This document shows, piece by piece, positions 1 to 6,138 of a stretch of 7,310 nt of DNA. The stretch spans positions 23,380 through 30,689 of the forward strand of contig MGNQ01000049.1 of assembly GCA_001796865.1 (NCBI GenBank). Reading direction: 5' to 3'. Position numbers and translations under genes: made by a program. Position 1 is the stretch's first letter. Each line of letters begins with the position of its first letter. Below the pieces are notes generated by a model. The model did not search any database. It saw only the letters and a program-made list of their open reading frames with translations, and was not told where the DNA came from. Origin of the DNA: Chloroflexi bacterium RBG_16_56_11 (GTDB taxonomy: Bacteria > Chloroflexota > Dehalococcoidia > Dehalococcoidales > RBG-16-60-22).

Positions 1-1
1 C

Positions 2-751
2 AAGGTGCCGACCAGCCAGTCGAATGGGTTCGAGCTCGAGGCGGCTGACGTCGAAGCGCATATCACTGACAAAACCAGGGCTATTTTGATAGGTTATCCT
101 GCCAACCCGACCGGCGCAGTGATGGGCCGGGAGAAGCTGCTGGCATTAGCCGATGTGGCGCGGCGACATCACCTAACAGTCATCTCCGACGAGATTTACG
201 CCAGGCTGGTTTACGGCGTGGAGCACACCTGTTTCGCCGGGCTGCCGGACGTCCGGGAGAATACCATTTTGCTGGGCGGGTTTTCCAAGGCCTATGCCAT
301 GACGGGCTGGCGCATCGGCTACGCGGTAGCGCCCAAGGAGATAATCGCCGCGATGACCAAGATTCACCAGTACACGATTATGAGCGCCCCCACCCCGGCC
401 CAGGTAGCCGCCATCGAGGCGTTGAAGACGGGCGAGCCGGACGTCGTGGAGATGGTCGCGGACTACAACCGGCGGCGGAAGGTCATCGTTAAGGGTCTGT
501 GCGAGATAGGGCTGGACTGCTACGAGCCGCGGGGGGCCTTCTACGCCTTCCCGTCCATCAAGCGCTGCGGGATGAAGTCGGAGGAGTTCTCGGAGAAACT
601 GCTCATGGAGGAGAAGGTGGCGGTGGTGCCCGGCTCGGCTTTCGGGAAATGCGGGGAGGGGTACGTGCGTTGCTGCTATGCTACGTCTCTGGCCGATATT
701 GAGGAAGCGCTGGACCGCATGGGGCGGTTTGTGAAGAAGCACGGGAAGTAG
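2..751 (+). CDS. Class I/II pyridoxal-phosphate aminotransferase, 5'-truncated by the window edge
   Basis: Transfers an amino group between an amino acid and a 2-oxo acid using pyridoxal phosphate in the cytoplasm. The frame is open from the first bases, and the family is about 380-400 residues long. Roughly the first 140 residues therefore lie outside the window, and the GTG at 5 is an internal valine codon rather than the start. Counting from that codon, NPTG is at 34-37, the cofactor-binding SDEIY at 61-65, the Schiff-base lysine K95 in GGFSKAYAMTGWRIGY, and the substrate-carboxylate arginine R222 in VRCCYATS. These place it in the fold-type I AspC/PatA-like subgroup. The substrate (aspartate, aromatic or branched-chain) cannot be decided from this fragment. 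It ends 35 bases before hicB on the same strand. The family call is secure; the exact reaction is not. Confidence 0.95.
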   Translation, partial: KVPTSQSNGFELEAADVEAHITDKTRAILIGYPANPTGAVMGREKLLALADVARRHHLTVISDEIYARLVYGVEHTCFAGLPDVRENTILLGGFSKAYAMTGWRIGYAVAPKEIIAAMTKIHQYTIMSAPTPAQVAAIEALKTGEPDVVEMVADYNRRRKVIVKGLCEIGLDCYEPRGAFYAFPSIKRCGMKSEEFSEKLLMEEKVAVVPGSAFGKCGEGYVRCCYATSLADIEEALDRMGRFVKKHGK

Positions 752-775
752 GGGCCTGCAGGCGATTACCATTAC

Positions 776-780
776 GGAGG
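776..780 (+). promoter_or_regulatory. Ribosome binding site of hicB
   Basis: GGAGG lies six bases before the ATG at 787. It is close to a perfect anti-16S match and fixes the hicB start. Confidence 0.8.
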
Positions 781-786
781 ACGATT

Positions 787-990
787 ATGAAATTAAGGGT
801 CGTGCTGGAAGCGGCAGAAGAGGGCGGCTACACGGTATATCTTCCCTCTCTCCCCGGCTGCATAAGCGAAGGCGAAACGGAAGAAGAAGCACTGGCAAAT
901 ATCAAAGAAGCGATTGAGCTCTATCTTGAACCGGTTGAAGACGATTTAGTTATTAGCAAGAGCAAGACTATTAAGGAAGTTGTCGTGTGA
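787..990 (+). CDS. hicB: HicB-family antitoxin (short form)
   Basis: Predicted antitoxin that binds and neutralises the HicA RNase encoded directly downstream. The 67 residues carry the HicB partial RNase H-like fold: an N-terminal strand (MKLRVVLEAAEEGGYTVYLP), the family hallmark LPSLPGCISEGET at about 20-32, and the helix EEALANIKEAIELYLE at 33-48. Many HicB proteins have an additional C-terminal helix-turn-helix or ribbon-helix-helix that represses the operon. Here only about 19 residues follow the helix and no such domain is visible, so autorepression is doubtful. The ATG is supported by GGAGG at 776-780. The stop overlaps the hicA start in GTGA (987-990), implying translational coupling. 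The antitoxin comes first, the reverse of the E. coli hicAB order; both orders occur. No clear promoter is seen in the 35-base gap to the aminotransferase, so read-through from that gene is possible. Confidence 0.9.
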   Translation: MKLRVVLEAAEEGGYTVYLPSLPGCISEGETEEEALANIKEAIELYLEPVEDDLVISKSKTIKEVVV

Positions 991-1214
991 AAGGACTATC
1001 GGGTGCTTCCTATCGTAAGGTAGTTAATGCCCTGCAACACTCTGGTTTTGTAGTCGTCAGGCAACGGGGCAGCCACATAAGACTTCAAAAGAGGACAAAA
1101 GAAAAGGTCATCAGACTTACGGTTCCTGCCCACACATCTATCAAGAAAGCCACCCTCGGTAGAATCATCAAAGATGCTGGCCTTTCCCAGGAAGAGTTCA
1201 AGGAGCTACTCTGA
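987..1214 (+). CDS. hicA: HicA-family toxin (mRNA interferase)
   Basis: Small toxin of the HicA double-stranded-RNA-binding fold, which in characterised members cleaves mRNA and arrests growth. The 75 residues cover the full family length: helix SYRKVVNALQHSGFVVVRQ at 8-26, the RQRGSH motif at 25-30 with catalytic histidine H30, strands IRLQK and VIRLTVP, then VPAHTSIKKATLGRIIKDAG at 46-65, a typical HicA C-terminal half. The start is GTG at 987, overlapping the hicB stop by four bases, with AAGGAAG at 973-979 as ribosome binding site. The catalytic histidine and conserved glycine are present, so the toxin looks intact. It ends 19 bases from the convergent dioxygenase gene, and I see no hairpin terminator between them. 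Confidence 0.93.
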   Translation: MKGLSGASYRKVVNALQHSGFVVVRQRGSHIRLQKRTKEKVIRLTVPAHTSIKKATLGRIIKDAGLSQEEFKELL

Positions 1215-1233
1215 GAACTGGTCGAGGCCGTTC

Positions 1234-1737
1234 TTACCCCACATCCACCACGAAATCAAAAGTCGCCTTTTGCCCACCGTCAGCCGTCTCGGTGACATTC
1301 ACTACCGCGCCGCCGTTGAAAATAGGGTCGGTGGTATTGGAGTTCTCACCCGGGAAAAAGAGCTGGGTGGTGAGGATGGGAGCTTTTTCATTGGCCCGGA
1401 CTTTGACGTGGATGTGGGGTGAGCGGAAGAGGTACTCTACAGGCCGGACAGTTTCCAGCCGGTAGCGGCCGTTCCTGTCAGCGTACTGGTGGCCGCGAAG
1501 GTTGAATCCCTCATTATCATAGTTGCCGCGACCATCAGCGTGCCAGAAGTCGAGCCAGGCGCCGGGTACCGGTTTGCCGGTACGGTCGAAGACGCGCCCT
1601 TCAAGCACGAGCTTTTTACCGGGGGTCCCAGGACCGACGATGTTAGTACGTTGCATTGAGCCGGTTTTATAATACGGTCCTTCTTCAACGCGCGGGGTCA
1701 AGCCTAACTCGTGTACGGGTACTGATTTTCCTGGCAT
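1234..1737 (-). CDS. Intradiol ring-cleavage dioxygenase-like protein (protocatechuate 3,4-dioxygenase beta-type fold)
   Basis: Family members cleave catechol-type rings between the two hydroxyls using non-haem Fe(III) and O2. In 167 residues I see GPYY at 20-23, WLDFWHADGRGNYDN at 61-75, GRYRLETVRP at 90-99, SPHIHVKV at 106-113 and TTQLFFPG at 123-130. By comparison with protocatechuate 3,4-dioxygenase, the iron ligands would be Y73, Y102, H108 and H110, with R105 as the active-site arginine; all are present. It is shorter than PcaH (above 200 residues), mainly at the ends, and resembles the single-domain 'dioxygenase' proteins annotated in many genomes. The ring substrate cannot be inferred, and no other aromatic-degradation gene is nearby. 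The ATG at 1737 has AGGAG (1745-1749) seven bases upstream. It is convergent with hicA and separated from trpS by repeats, so probably monocistronic. Confidence 0.88.
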   Translation of the reverse strand: MPGKSVPVHELGLTPRVEEGPYYKTGSMQRTNIVGPGTPGKKLVLEGRVFDRTGKPVPGAWLDFWHADGRGNYDNEGFNLRGHQYADRNGRYRLETVRPVEYLFRSPHIHVKVRANEKAPILTTQLFFPGENSNTTDPIFNGGAVVNVTETADGGQKATFDFVVDVG

Positions 1738-1772
1738 ATTCTCTCTCCTGATGGCGTTTTCTGTTTAATCTT

Positions 1773-1778
1773 AATATA
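1773..1778 (-). promoter_or_regulatory. Possible -10 box for the dioxygenase gene
   Basis: On the minus strand this reads TATATT, five of six matches to TATAAT, inside an AT-rich stretch (about 1760-1810). It would place the transcription start roughly 30 bases before the ATG. No convincing -35 hexamer sits at the right distance, so this is only a candidate. Confidence 0.3.
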
Positions 1779-1838
1779 AGCCCTTTTGGATATAAATATA
1801 TGTAATTAAAGTCACAGGCGGGAATGGAATTCAAGGTT

Positions 1839-1959
1839 GAGATTGCCACGCCCCAACAGGTCGGGGCTCGCAATGACATGGGGATGAGTGACTGGATTCT
1901 CTGTTAGGCGGGAATGATAAGGGGACGGATTGCTTCATCACTGCGTTCCTCGCAATGAC
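1839..1959. repeat. Cluster of degenerate dispersed palindromic repeats
   Basis: Two related units are recognisable in the spacer between trpS and the dioxygenase gene. Bases 1839-1878 begin GAGATTGCC and end CTCGCAATGACA, with an internal GCCCC/GGGGC stem (1850-1854 with 1863-1867). Bases 1926-1959 begin CGGATTGCTTC and end CTCGCAATGAC. Between them, and at 1811-1826, are fragments with GCGGGAATG, the end of the second repeat type also seen at 6204-6212. The units share termini with the copies at 2973, 4811 and 6222. Their palindromic structure could help end trpS transcripts, but no U-tract terminator is evident. Confidence 0.7.
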
Positions 1960-1965
1960 TGTCAG

Positions 1966-2949
1966 TTACCCCAGCCCAACTTTTTCTTTGACCCTGGCCA
2001 GTGTCCTGACGGCGAGCGGGCGGGCCTTCTCCGCCCCCGACTTAAGGATGGCGTCAATGTGGCCGGGGTCGGCGGTGATCTGCCGGTAGCGTTCCTGGAG
2101 GGGACGCAGAACTTCGACGACCACCTCGGCCAGGGCCTTTTTGAGGTCGCCGTAGCCTTTGCCGGCGAACCGCGATTCTATCTCTTTCTTGCCCTCGCCG
2201 GTGATTATCTGGTAAATGGTCAACAGGTTGAATATACCGGGGCGACTTTCATCGAAAACGACATCACGATGGGAATCGGTGGTGGCTTTCATTATCTTGG
2301 AGCGGATAACATCCGGCGAATCTAACAGGGCGATGGAATGGCCCACGCCCATCTCGCTGCCGCTCATTTTCTTGTTGGGGTCGTCCAGTCCCATGATACG
2401 GGCACCGACATCCGGGATAACCGGTTCCGGCAGCACGAATGTCTCGCCGTAGATATTGTTAAACCGCTGAGCGGCGTCACGCGCCAGCTCGACGTGCTGT
2501 TTCTGGTCTTCTCCCACGGGGACGACATCGGTGTCATAGAGTAAAATATCGGCGGCCATCAGCGCCGGATAGTCGAAAAGGCCGACGCTTACCTGCTCTT
2601 TTTGCTTGACCGATTTCTCCTTGAACTGGGTCATACGCTGCATCCAGCCCATCGGGATGAAGCAGTTGAGAATCCAGGCCAGCTCGCTGTGGGCGCTGAC
2701 GTGCGACTGCACGAATAAAATGGAACGTTCGGCGTCGATGCCGGCGGCCAGGAGCAGACCGGCGAACTCGCGAATCCTGCCTTTAAGCAGCCGCGGGTCC
2801 TGCGGCACGGTAATGGCGTGCAGGTCCACAACGCAGATGATACTATCGTAATTATCCTGCATGGATACCCAGTGCCGGATGGCTCCCAGGTAACGGCCGA
2901 TATGAATCTCCCCAGTCGGCTGGATGCCGGAAAAAACGCGCTTTTTCAA
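1966..2949 (-). CDS. trpS: Tryptophan--tRNA ligase (TrpRS)
   Basis: Class Ic aminoacyl-tRNA synthetase that charges tRNA-Trp with tryptophan using ATP. At 327 residues it is full family length. It starts with the diagnostic RVFSGIQPTGEIHIGRYLGA (4-23), whose HIGR is the HIGH-type ATP motif. MAADILLYDTDVVPVGEDQ at 131-149 is the usual TrpRS tryptophan/tRNA-site stretch, and KKMSGS at 193-198 is the KMSKS-loop equivalent, with G in place of the second K. The start is TTG at 2949: no in-frame ATG lies just upstream, GGGAG (2956-2960) is well placed before it, and MKKRVFSGIQPTG is where TrpRS proteins normally begin. It lies downstream of argS on the same strand with 139 bases between, mostly a palindromic repeat, so co-transcription from the argS promoter is likely. 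No T-box or trp-type leader was recognised. Confidence 0.97.
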   Translation of the reverse strand: MKKRVFSGIQPTGEIHIGRYLGAIRHWVSMQDNYDSIICVVDLHAITVPQDPRLLKGRIREFAGLLLAAGIDAERSILFVQSHVSAHSELAWILNCFIPMGWMQRMTQFKEKSVKQKEQVSVGLFDYPALMAADILLYDTDVVPVGEDQKQHVELARDAAQRFNNIYGETFVLPEPVIPDVGARIMGLDDPNKKMSGSEMGVGHSIALLDSPDVIRSKIMKATTDSHRDVVFDESRPGIFNLLTIYQIITGEGKKEIESRFAGKGYGDLKKALAEVVVEVLRPLQERYRQITADPGHIDAILKSGAEKARPLAVRTLARVKEKVGLG

Positions 2950-2972
2950 TGAAATCTCCCTTTTTATTTCAA

Positions 2973-3081
2973 TGTCATTGCGAGACCATCCCCGGATAAC
3001 ATCGGGGAGGCTTCAGCCCGAGTTCACTTCGTGGTGACTCAGTGGAACCAGCCCGAGGGCGAAGGGCTCCTCGCAATGACA
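2973..3081. repeat. 109-bp palindromic MITE-like element between argS and trpS
   Basis: The element is bounded by perfect 12-base terminal inverted repeats, TGTCATTGCGAG (2973-2984) and CTCGCAATGACA (3070-3081). Inside are an imperfect hairpin (CCCCGGAT 2990-2997 with ATCGGGG 3001-3007) and a bulged stem around 3020-3040. Bases 3009-3060 are exactly the reverse complement of 6149-6200. No coding capacity is seen. It sits within the probable argS-trpS transcript and would fold as RNA. I cannot see an obvious target-site duplication. Confidence 0.85.
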
Positions 3082-3088
3082 GCTAAGT

Positions 3089-4747
3089 TTACATTTTTTC
3101 CGGGGCCTTCATGCCCATCAGGTTGAGAGTCCGGCCCAGGACGGACATGGCGGCCCTGACGAGCTTGAGGCGCGCCCCGGTCATGCAGGTATCATCGGTG
3201 ACCACGCGGCATTGTTTGTAAAAGGCGTGGAAAGCGGTCGCCAGCTCCTGGGAGTAGTAGGTGAGGTGGTGTGGCTCGAGTGTCTGGGTAATGGTCTCAA
3301 TGAGCTCCGGCAGCAGCAGCATCTTACGTATCAGGATAAGCTCGGGCTCGCTGGTGAGCACGGAAACATCACCATCGAGATTATCGAGCTCCCGGTCTTT
3401 GGCCAGGCGCAGGATGCTGGCGATGCGGGCGTGAGCGTACTGGACATAATACACCGGATTGTCCGACGACTGCTTTTTCGCCAGCTCGAGGTCGAAGTCC
3501 ATCTGGCTATCGGCGGTACGGGAAAGGAAGAAGTAGCGGCAGGCGTCCACACCCACCTCGTCAAGAAGCTCCCGCAGGGTAACGATATCGCCGCTGCGCT
3601 TGGAGAGCTTGACGATTTCACCGCCGCGGCGCAGGGTGACCATCTGGTGGACGATGATATCGAGTCGGTCCGGCTCGACGCCGAGCGCCCCGACGACCGC
3701 TTTCATGCGGGGGACGTGGCCCATGTGGTCGGCGCCCCAGATATCGATAACACGGTCGAAGCGGCGTTCGATGAACTTATTATAATGGTAGGCGATATCC
3801 GCCCCGAAATAGGTCGGCGAGCCGTTGCCGCGGATGACGACGTTGTCCTTGTCCTCGCCGAGGGCGGTGGAGACGAACCAGGTGGCGCCTTCTTTTTCGG
3901 CGATATAGCCGCCCTGGCGGAGCAGCTTCATGACTTTATCAAACTGGCCCTTTTCGTAGAGGGTCTTCTCGCTGTACCAGACATCGAACTCGACGCGGAG
4001 TCGTTTGAGGTCTTCCCGCGTGCCGGCGAGTATTTTGGCCAGGCCAATTTCACCCAAGCGGTCGATGCCCTCGGTCTCGGGCAGCTTCAGGAAAGCGTCG
4101 CCCTTCTCCCGGATGATTTCGGCGGCGAGGTCGACCATGTAGCTGCCCACGTATCCTTCGGCGGGCATCTCGACCTTCCGGCCCAGGCCCTGGCGGTAGC
4201 GGGCCCAGAGCGAGTTGCGGAAGGCATCCATCTGGCTGCCGGCGTCATTGAAATAGTACTCCTTGACGACGCGGTGGCCGCTGGCCGTCATGATGTTGCA
4301 GAGGGTGCTGCCGAGGACGGCGCCCCGCCCGTGGCCGACATGGAGGGGGCCGGTGGGATTAATGCTGACGAACTCAATCTGTATCTGCCGGCCTTTTCCC
4401 AGGTCGATATTGCCGTAGGTCTCGCCGGCGCGGAGTATAGCGTCAACCTGCTGGGTAAGCCACTCGTTTTTCAGGGTGAAGTTGATGAACCCGGGAGGCG
4501 CCACGCTGACGCTGACCACCTCATCGGCGGGACGGACAAAACCGGCGATTTCCCGGGCGATGCTCAAGGGGCTCGTGCCGACGGCCCGCGCCAGCTTGAG
4601 GGAAATGCTCGAGGCATAGTCCCCGTGCTCCGGGTTCTGGGGACGTTCGATGACGATTTCCGGGAGGGTGACGGGCGGCAGCTTGCCGGCCTGCTGCGCG
4701 TCGATGATAGCCTTGTTCAGTATTGCCACGATTTTTTGTTTGAGCAT
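3089..4747 (-). CDS. argS: Arginine--tRNA ligase (ArgRS)
   Basis: Class I synthetase that charges tRNA-Arg with arginine; members need bound tRNA for activation. The 552 residues match bacterial ArgRS length. Domains in order: N-terminal additional domain at about 1-100 (with NPEHGDYASSISLKLAR at 38-54, which recognises the tRNA D-loop region), catalytic Rossmann fold with EFVSINPTGPLHVGHGRGAV (125-144; HIGH motif HVGH at 136-139), WGADHMGH at 337-344, and KLSKRSGDIVTLRELL at 380-395 as the KMSK loop. The C-terminal helical DALR-type anticodon-binding domain runs from about 430 to 552. The ATG at 4747 gives the expected N terminus; its ribosome binding site is weak. A near-consensus promoter lies 40-70 bases upstream (4788-4816). 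trpS follows after a repeat element. A long open frame on the opposite strand is only a by-product of codon bias. Confidence 0.98.
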   Translation of the reverse strand: MLKQKIVAILNKAIIDAQQAGKLPPVTLPEIVIERPQNPEHGDYASSISLKLARAVGTSPLSIAREIAGFVRPADEVVSVSVAPPGFINFTLKNEWLTQQVDAILRAGETYGNIDLGKGRQIQIEFVSINPTGPLHVGHGRGAVLGSTLCNIMTASGHRVVKEYYFNDAGSQMDAFRNSLWARYRQGLGRKVEMPAEGYVGSYMVDLAAEIIREKGDAFLKLPETEGIDRLGEIGLAKILAGTREDLKRLRVEFDVWYSEKTLYEKGQFDKVMKLLRQGGYIAEKEGATWFVSTALGEDKDNVVIRGNGSPTYFGADIAYHYNKFIERRFDRVIDIWGADHMGHVPRMKAVVGALGVEPDRLDIIVHQMVTLRRGGEIVKLSKRSGDIVTLRELLDEVGVDACRYFFLSRTADSQMDFDLELAKKQSSDNPVYYVQYAHARIASILRLAKDRELDNLDGDVSVLTSEPELILIRKMLLLPELIETITQTLEPHHLTYYSQELATAFHAFYKQCRVVTDDTCMTGARLKLVRAAMSVLGRTLNLMGMKAPEKM

Positions 4748-4787
4748 TAAAGTTTAAGTTCCGGCTATAAGGGAAATTAACGGATAA

Positions 4788-4816
4788 ATTATAGCATAAC
4801 CCACCCACCCTGTCAT
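4788..4816 (-). promoter_or_regulatory. Sigma-70-type promoter of argS, with a repeat-derived -35
   Basis: Reading the minus strand, the -35 is ATGACA (4811-4816, five of six matches to TTGACA). A 17-base spacer (4794-4810) follows, then a perfect TATAAT (4788-4793) preceded by TGC, giving an extended -10. The expected start is near 4781, leaving a leader of about 34 bases, too short for a T-box or similar riboswitch. The -35 is the terminal TGTCAT of the dispersed repeat at 4811-4863 read in reverse. Confidence 0.8.
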
Positions 4817-4863
4817 TGCGAGCCCTTCGGCTACGCTCAGGGTAAACGAAGCGAAGCAATCCG
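4811..4863. repeat. Dispersed palindromic repeat, TGTCATTGCGAG type
   Basis: It begins TGTCATTGCGAGC and ends GCGAAGCAATCCG, the same boundaries as the shorter copy at 6222-6250 read in reverse, which lacks the middle section. Its left end forms the -35 of the argS promoter. Confidence 0.8.
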
Positions 4864-4870
4864 AATAGCC

Positions 4871-4898
4871 TGTCATTCCAGCGTAGGCTGGAATCCAG
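4871..4898. repeat. Short hairpin repeat, TGTCATTCCAGC type
   Basis: An eight-base perfect stem, ATTCCAGC (4875-4882) with GCTGGAAT (4887-4894), closes a GTAG loop. Its outer edge GGAATCCAG (4890-4898) is the inverse of CTGGATTCC at 6139-6147, so the two units bracket the AT-rich gene block in inverted orientation. There is no U-tract, so it is not a clear terminator. Confidence 0.65.
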
Positions 4899-4956
4899 TT
4901 ACGGAGAATTGCAGATATGAGTGTATTAGTTAAAAACAGGTTAAAAGTTTATTTAT

Positions 4957-5571
4957 TTAGACGGGGATTTGCCAGATATTCGTGAGTGCTTCTTTACGAT
5001 TGGAACAAACCCAAACCGCCGCTTTAAAAGTGATATCCAAACCGTTCTCCCATGAGCCATGTTTAAATGACGCAATTGAAATTGTAGTTTCTTTTAATTG
5101 TATTTCCTTACCACCTAATTGTATGAATGTAATCATCATACTTTCCTTGGCGTTTTGCAAAGTATTTTTAGCACTTAACTCTTCCTCAATAATTTCATAA
5201 TAATTCAACAATACCAACGTTGATAAAGCGCCAGGAGAGACATTGAATGTAATAAAAGGTTTTTCGGCTTCGCCTGCCATATACACCGTGTTTAATTCGT
5301 CAATCATCTGGTTACAATAACATCCCCAGTGGTTTAATAGTGAACCTCCTATTGCCCCAAAAGTCGTTCTCAACTCCGTCCTTGTCTCGGACACTAGAAT
5401 AATCTTACCCACGGTTCTAGTAGATGGAGATTCCTTTACTCCGCCAAAAAGCTTTGAAGGCATCTTGGTCTTAATGTTGGGCATTACTTCCCACCAAATC
5501 TGTTCGTTCTCAGCTATGTGAGAAGGAAGTTGCCCATCCCATTTGCTTATAGGAATAGGAGTTTTCTGCAC
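4957..5571 (-). CDS. Hypothetical protein, 204 residues, last gene of the AT-rich block
   Basis: I do not recognise a family. The predicted protein is soluble, with no signal peptide or convincing membrane segment. The N-terminal part is rich in P, W and K (IPISKWDGQLP at 6-16). The middle holds SETRTELRTTFGAIGGSLLN and a WGCYCNQM stretch with two cysteines. The C-terminal half alternates beta-like segments (PFITFNVSPGALSTLVLLNYY, then ETTISIASF and GLDITFKAAVWVC) around a charged helix (EIIEEELSAKNTLQNAKESM). The start chosen is GTG at 5571: an in-frame TAA sits two codons upstream, and a weak purine-rich AAAAAAGAGA precedes it; the ATG of M30 is the alternative. It begins 21 bases after the DUF2442 stop on the same strand, suggesting one operon. 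A counted 60-base line inside it (5101-5160) is 33% GC, against 63% for a line in argS, which hints at transfer. Confidence 0.75.
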   Translation of the reverse strand: MQKTPIPISKWDGQLPSHIAENEQIWWEVMPNIKTKMPSKLFGGVKESPSTRTVGKIILVSETRTELRTTFGAIGGSLLNHWGCYCNQMIDELNTVYMAGEAEKPFITFNVSPGALSTLVLLNYYEIIEEELSAKNTLQNAKESMMITFIQLGGKEIQLKETTISIASFKHGSWENGLDITFKAAVWVCSNRKEALTNIWQIPV

Positions 5572-5592
5572 AATTTATCTCTTTTTTCTTCG

Positions 5593-5856
5593 TTACTGTT
5601 TATTATACTTCAGCGGGTATTTCTCGGGATTCTCAAGATTATCTATTTCTAAATCTACATCTAGTTCCGGCCAGTATAAATGAAAACCGTGCAATAATTG
5701 AACGTTTTGTATAGCATTTAAGGTCTGGTCTTTAAAGTAGGGGTAGTCCTTATAGTTTAAAAAATATTCCTTATCCTTAACATATAGCCAGATGCCGAAC
5801 GGTGTGATATTCTCAACGCTTACCGAAGTGGCTTCGCCAGGCTTCGATGATTTCAT
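5593..5856 (-). CDS. DUF2442-domain protein
   Basis: Small 87-residue protein matching the DUF2442 pattern: an N-terminal strand (SVSVENITPFGIWLYVKDKEY at 11-31), a KDYPYFKD turn, a short helix (TLNAIQNVQLL at 45-55), and the family hallmark LYWPELDVDLEIDNL at 60-74. No biochemical role is firmly known. The family is often encoded beside DUF4160 proteins, as here, and has been suspected to act as the partner half of a toxin-antitoxin-like pair. The ATG at 5856 lies inside the DUF4160 gene (44-base overlap) and has a strong ribosome binding site, GAGGAG at 5864-5869, seven bases upstream, which decides the start. The gene is AT-rich like its two neighbours. Confidence 0.85.
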   Translation of the reverse strand: MKSSKPGEATSVSVENITPFGIWLYVKDKEYFLNYKDYPYFKDQTLNAIQNVQLLHGFHLYWPELDVDLEIDNLENPEKYPLKYNKQ

Positions 5857-6055
5857 TTTTATGCTCCTCTATGAGTCCTTGAATTTCATTCAGTTTTACT
5901 TTATTGTAACCGAAAAACAATGCTAATGATACAACGGGTTCTAGCCAGAATTTAGCCTCTTCATTCTCTGATGTCACATGCACATGGGTGCGGTTTTCTT
6001 CGTTGGAAAGAAAATAGAACCGGTATCCTTTCGCTCTAAAAATCGTCGGACTCAT
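5813..6055 (-). CDS. DUF4160-domain protein
   Basis: The 80 residues follow the DUF4160 pattern closely: PTIFRAKGYRFYFLSNEENR at 3-22, the HVHV motif at 24-27, EAKFWLEPVV at 33-42, and a C-terminal helical part (KLNEIQGLIEEHKNEIIEAW at 54-73). Function is unproven. The conserved histidine pair and the constant pairing with DUF2442 have led to its being considered toxin-antitoxin-like. The ATG at 6055 matches the usual family N terminus (M-x-PTIFR), but its ribosome binding site is poor. It is the first gene of the three-gene minus-strand block and overlaps the DUF2442 gene by 44 bases, so the two are translationally linked. A TATAAA at 6098-6103 (minus strand) could be a -10, without a good -35. 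Confidence 0.9.
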   Translation of the reverse strand: MSPTIFRAKGYRFYFLSNEENRTHVHVTSENEEAKFWLEPVVSLALFFGYNKVKLNEIQGLIEEHKNEIIEAWRSHFGKR

Positions 6056-6138
6056 CTGGCTACGATTTAGCGCAATCCATTTCGTTTTGCAATCTGGTTT
6101 ATAGTTTCATACGTTGGTGAGAGATGGCTACAACTATT

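Noticed and set aside
173..772. A 199-codon minus-strand open frame over the aminotransferase
   Set aside because: The opposite strand encodes conserved aminotransferase motifs; this frame is arginine-, proline- and histidine-rich antisense translation.
3212..4750. A 512-codon open frame on the plus strand across argS
   Set aside because: It is the antisense shadow of a clear ArgRS gene, low in complexity (rich in A, D, E, G, V), with no recognisable domain and no ribosome binding site.
4748..4956. A T-box or amino-acid riboswitch controlling argS/trpS
   Set aside because: The predicted argS leader is only about 34 bases, and no specifier or T-box sequence is present; the rest of the gap is promoter and repeats.
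6098..6103. A TATAAA on the minus strand as promoter of the DUF4160 gene
   Set aside because: No -35-like hexamer is found 16-18 bases away, so it is mentioned under the gene but not annotated separately.
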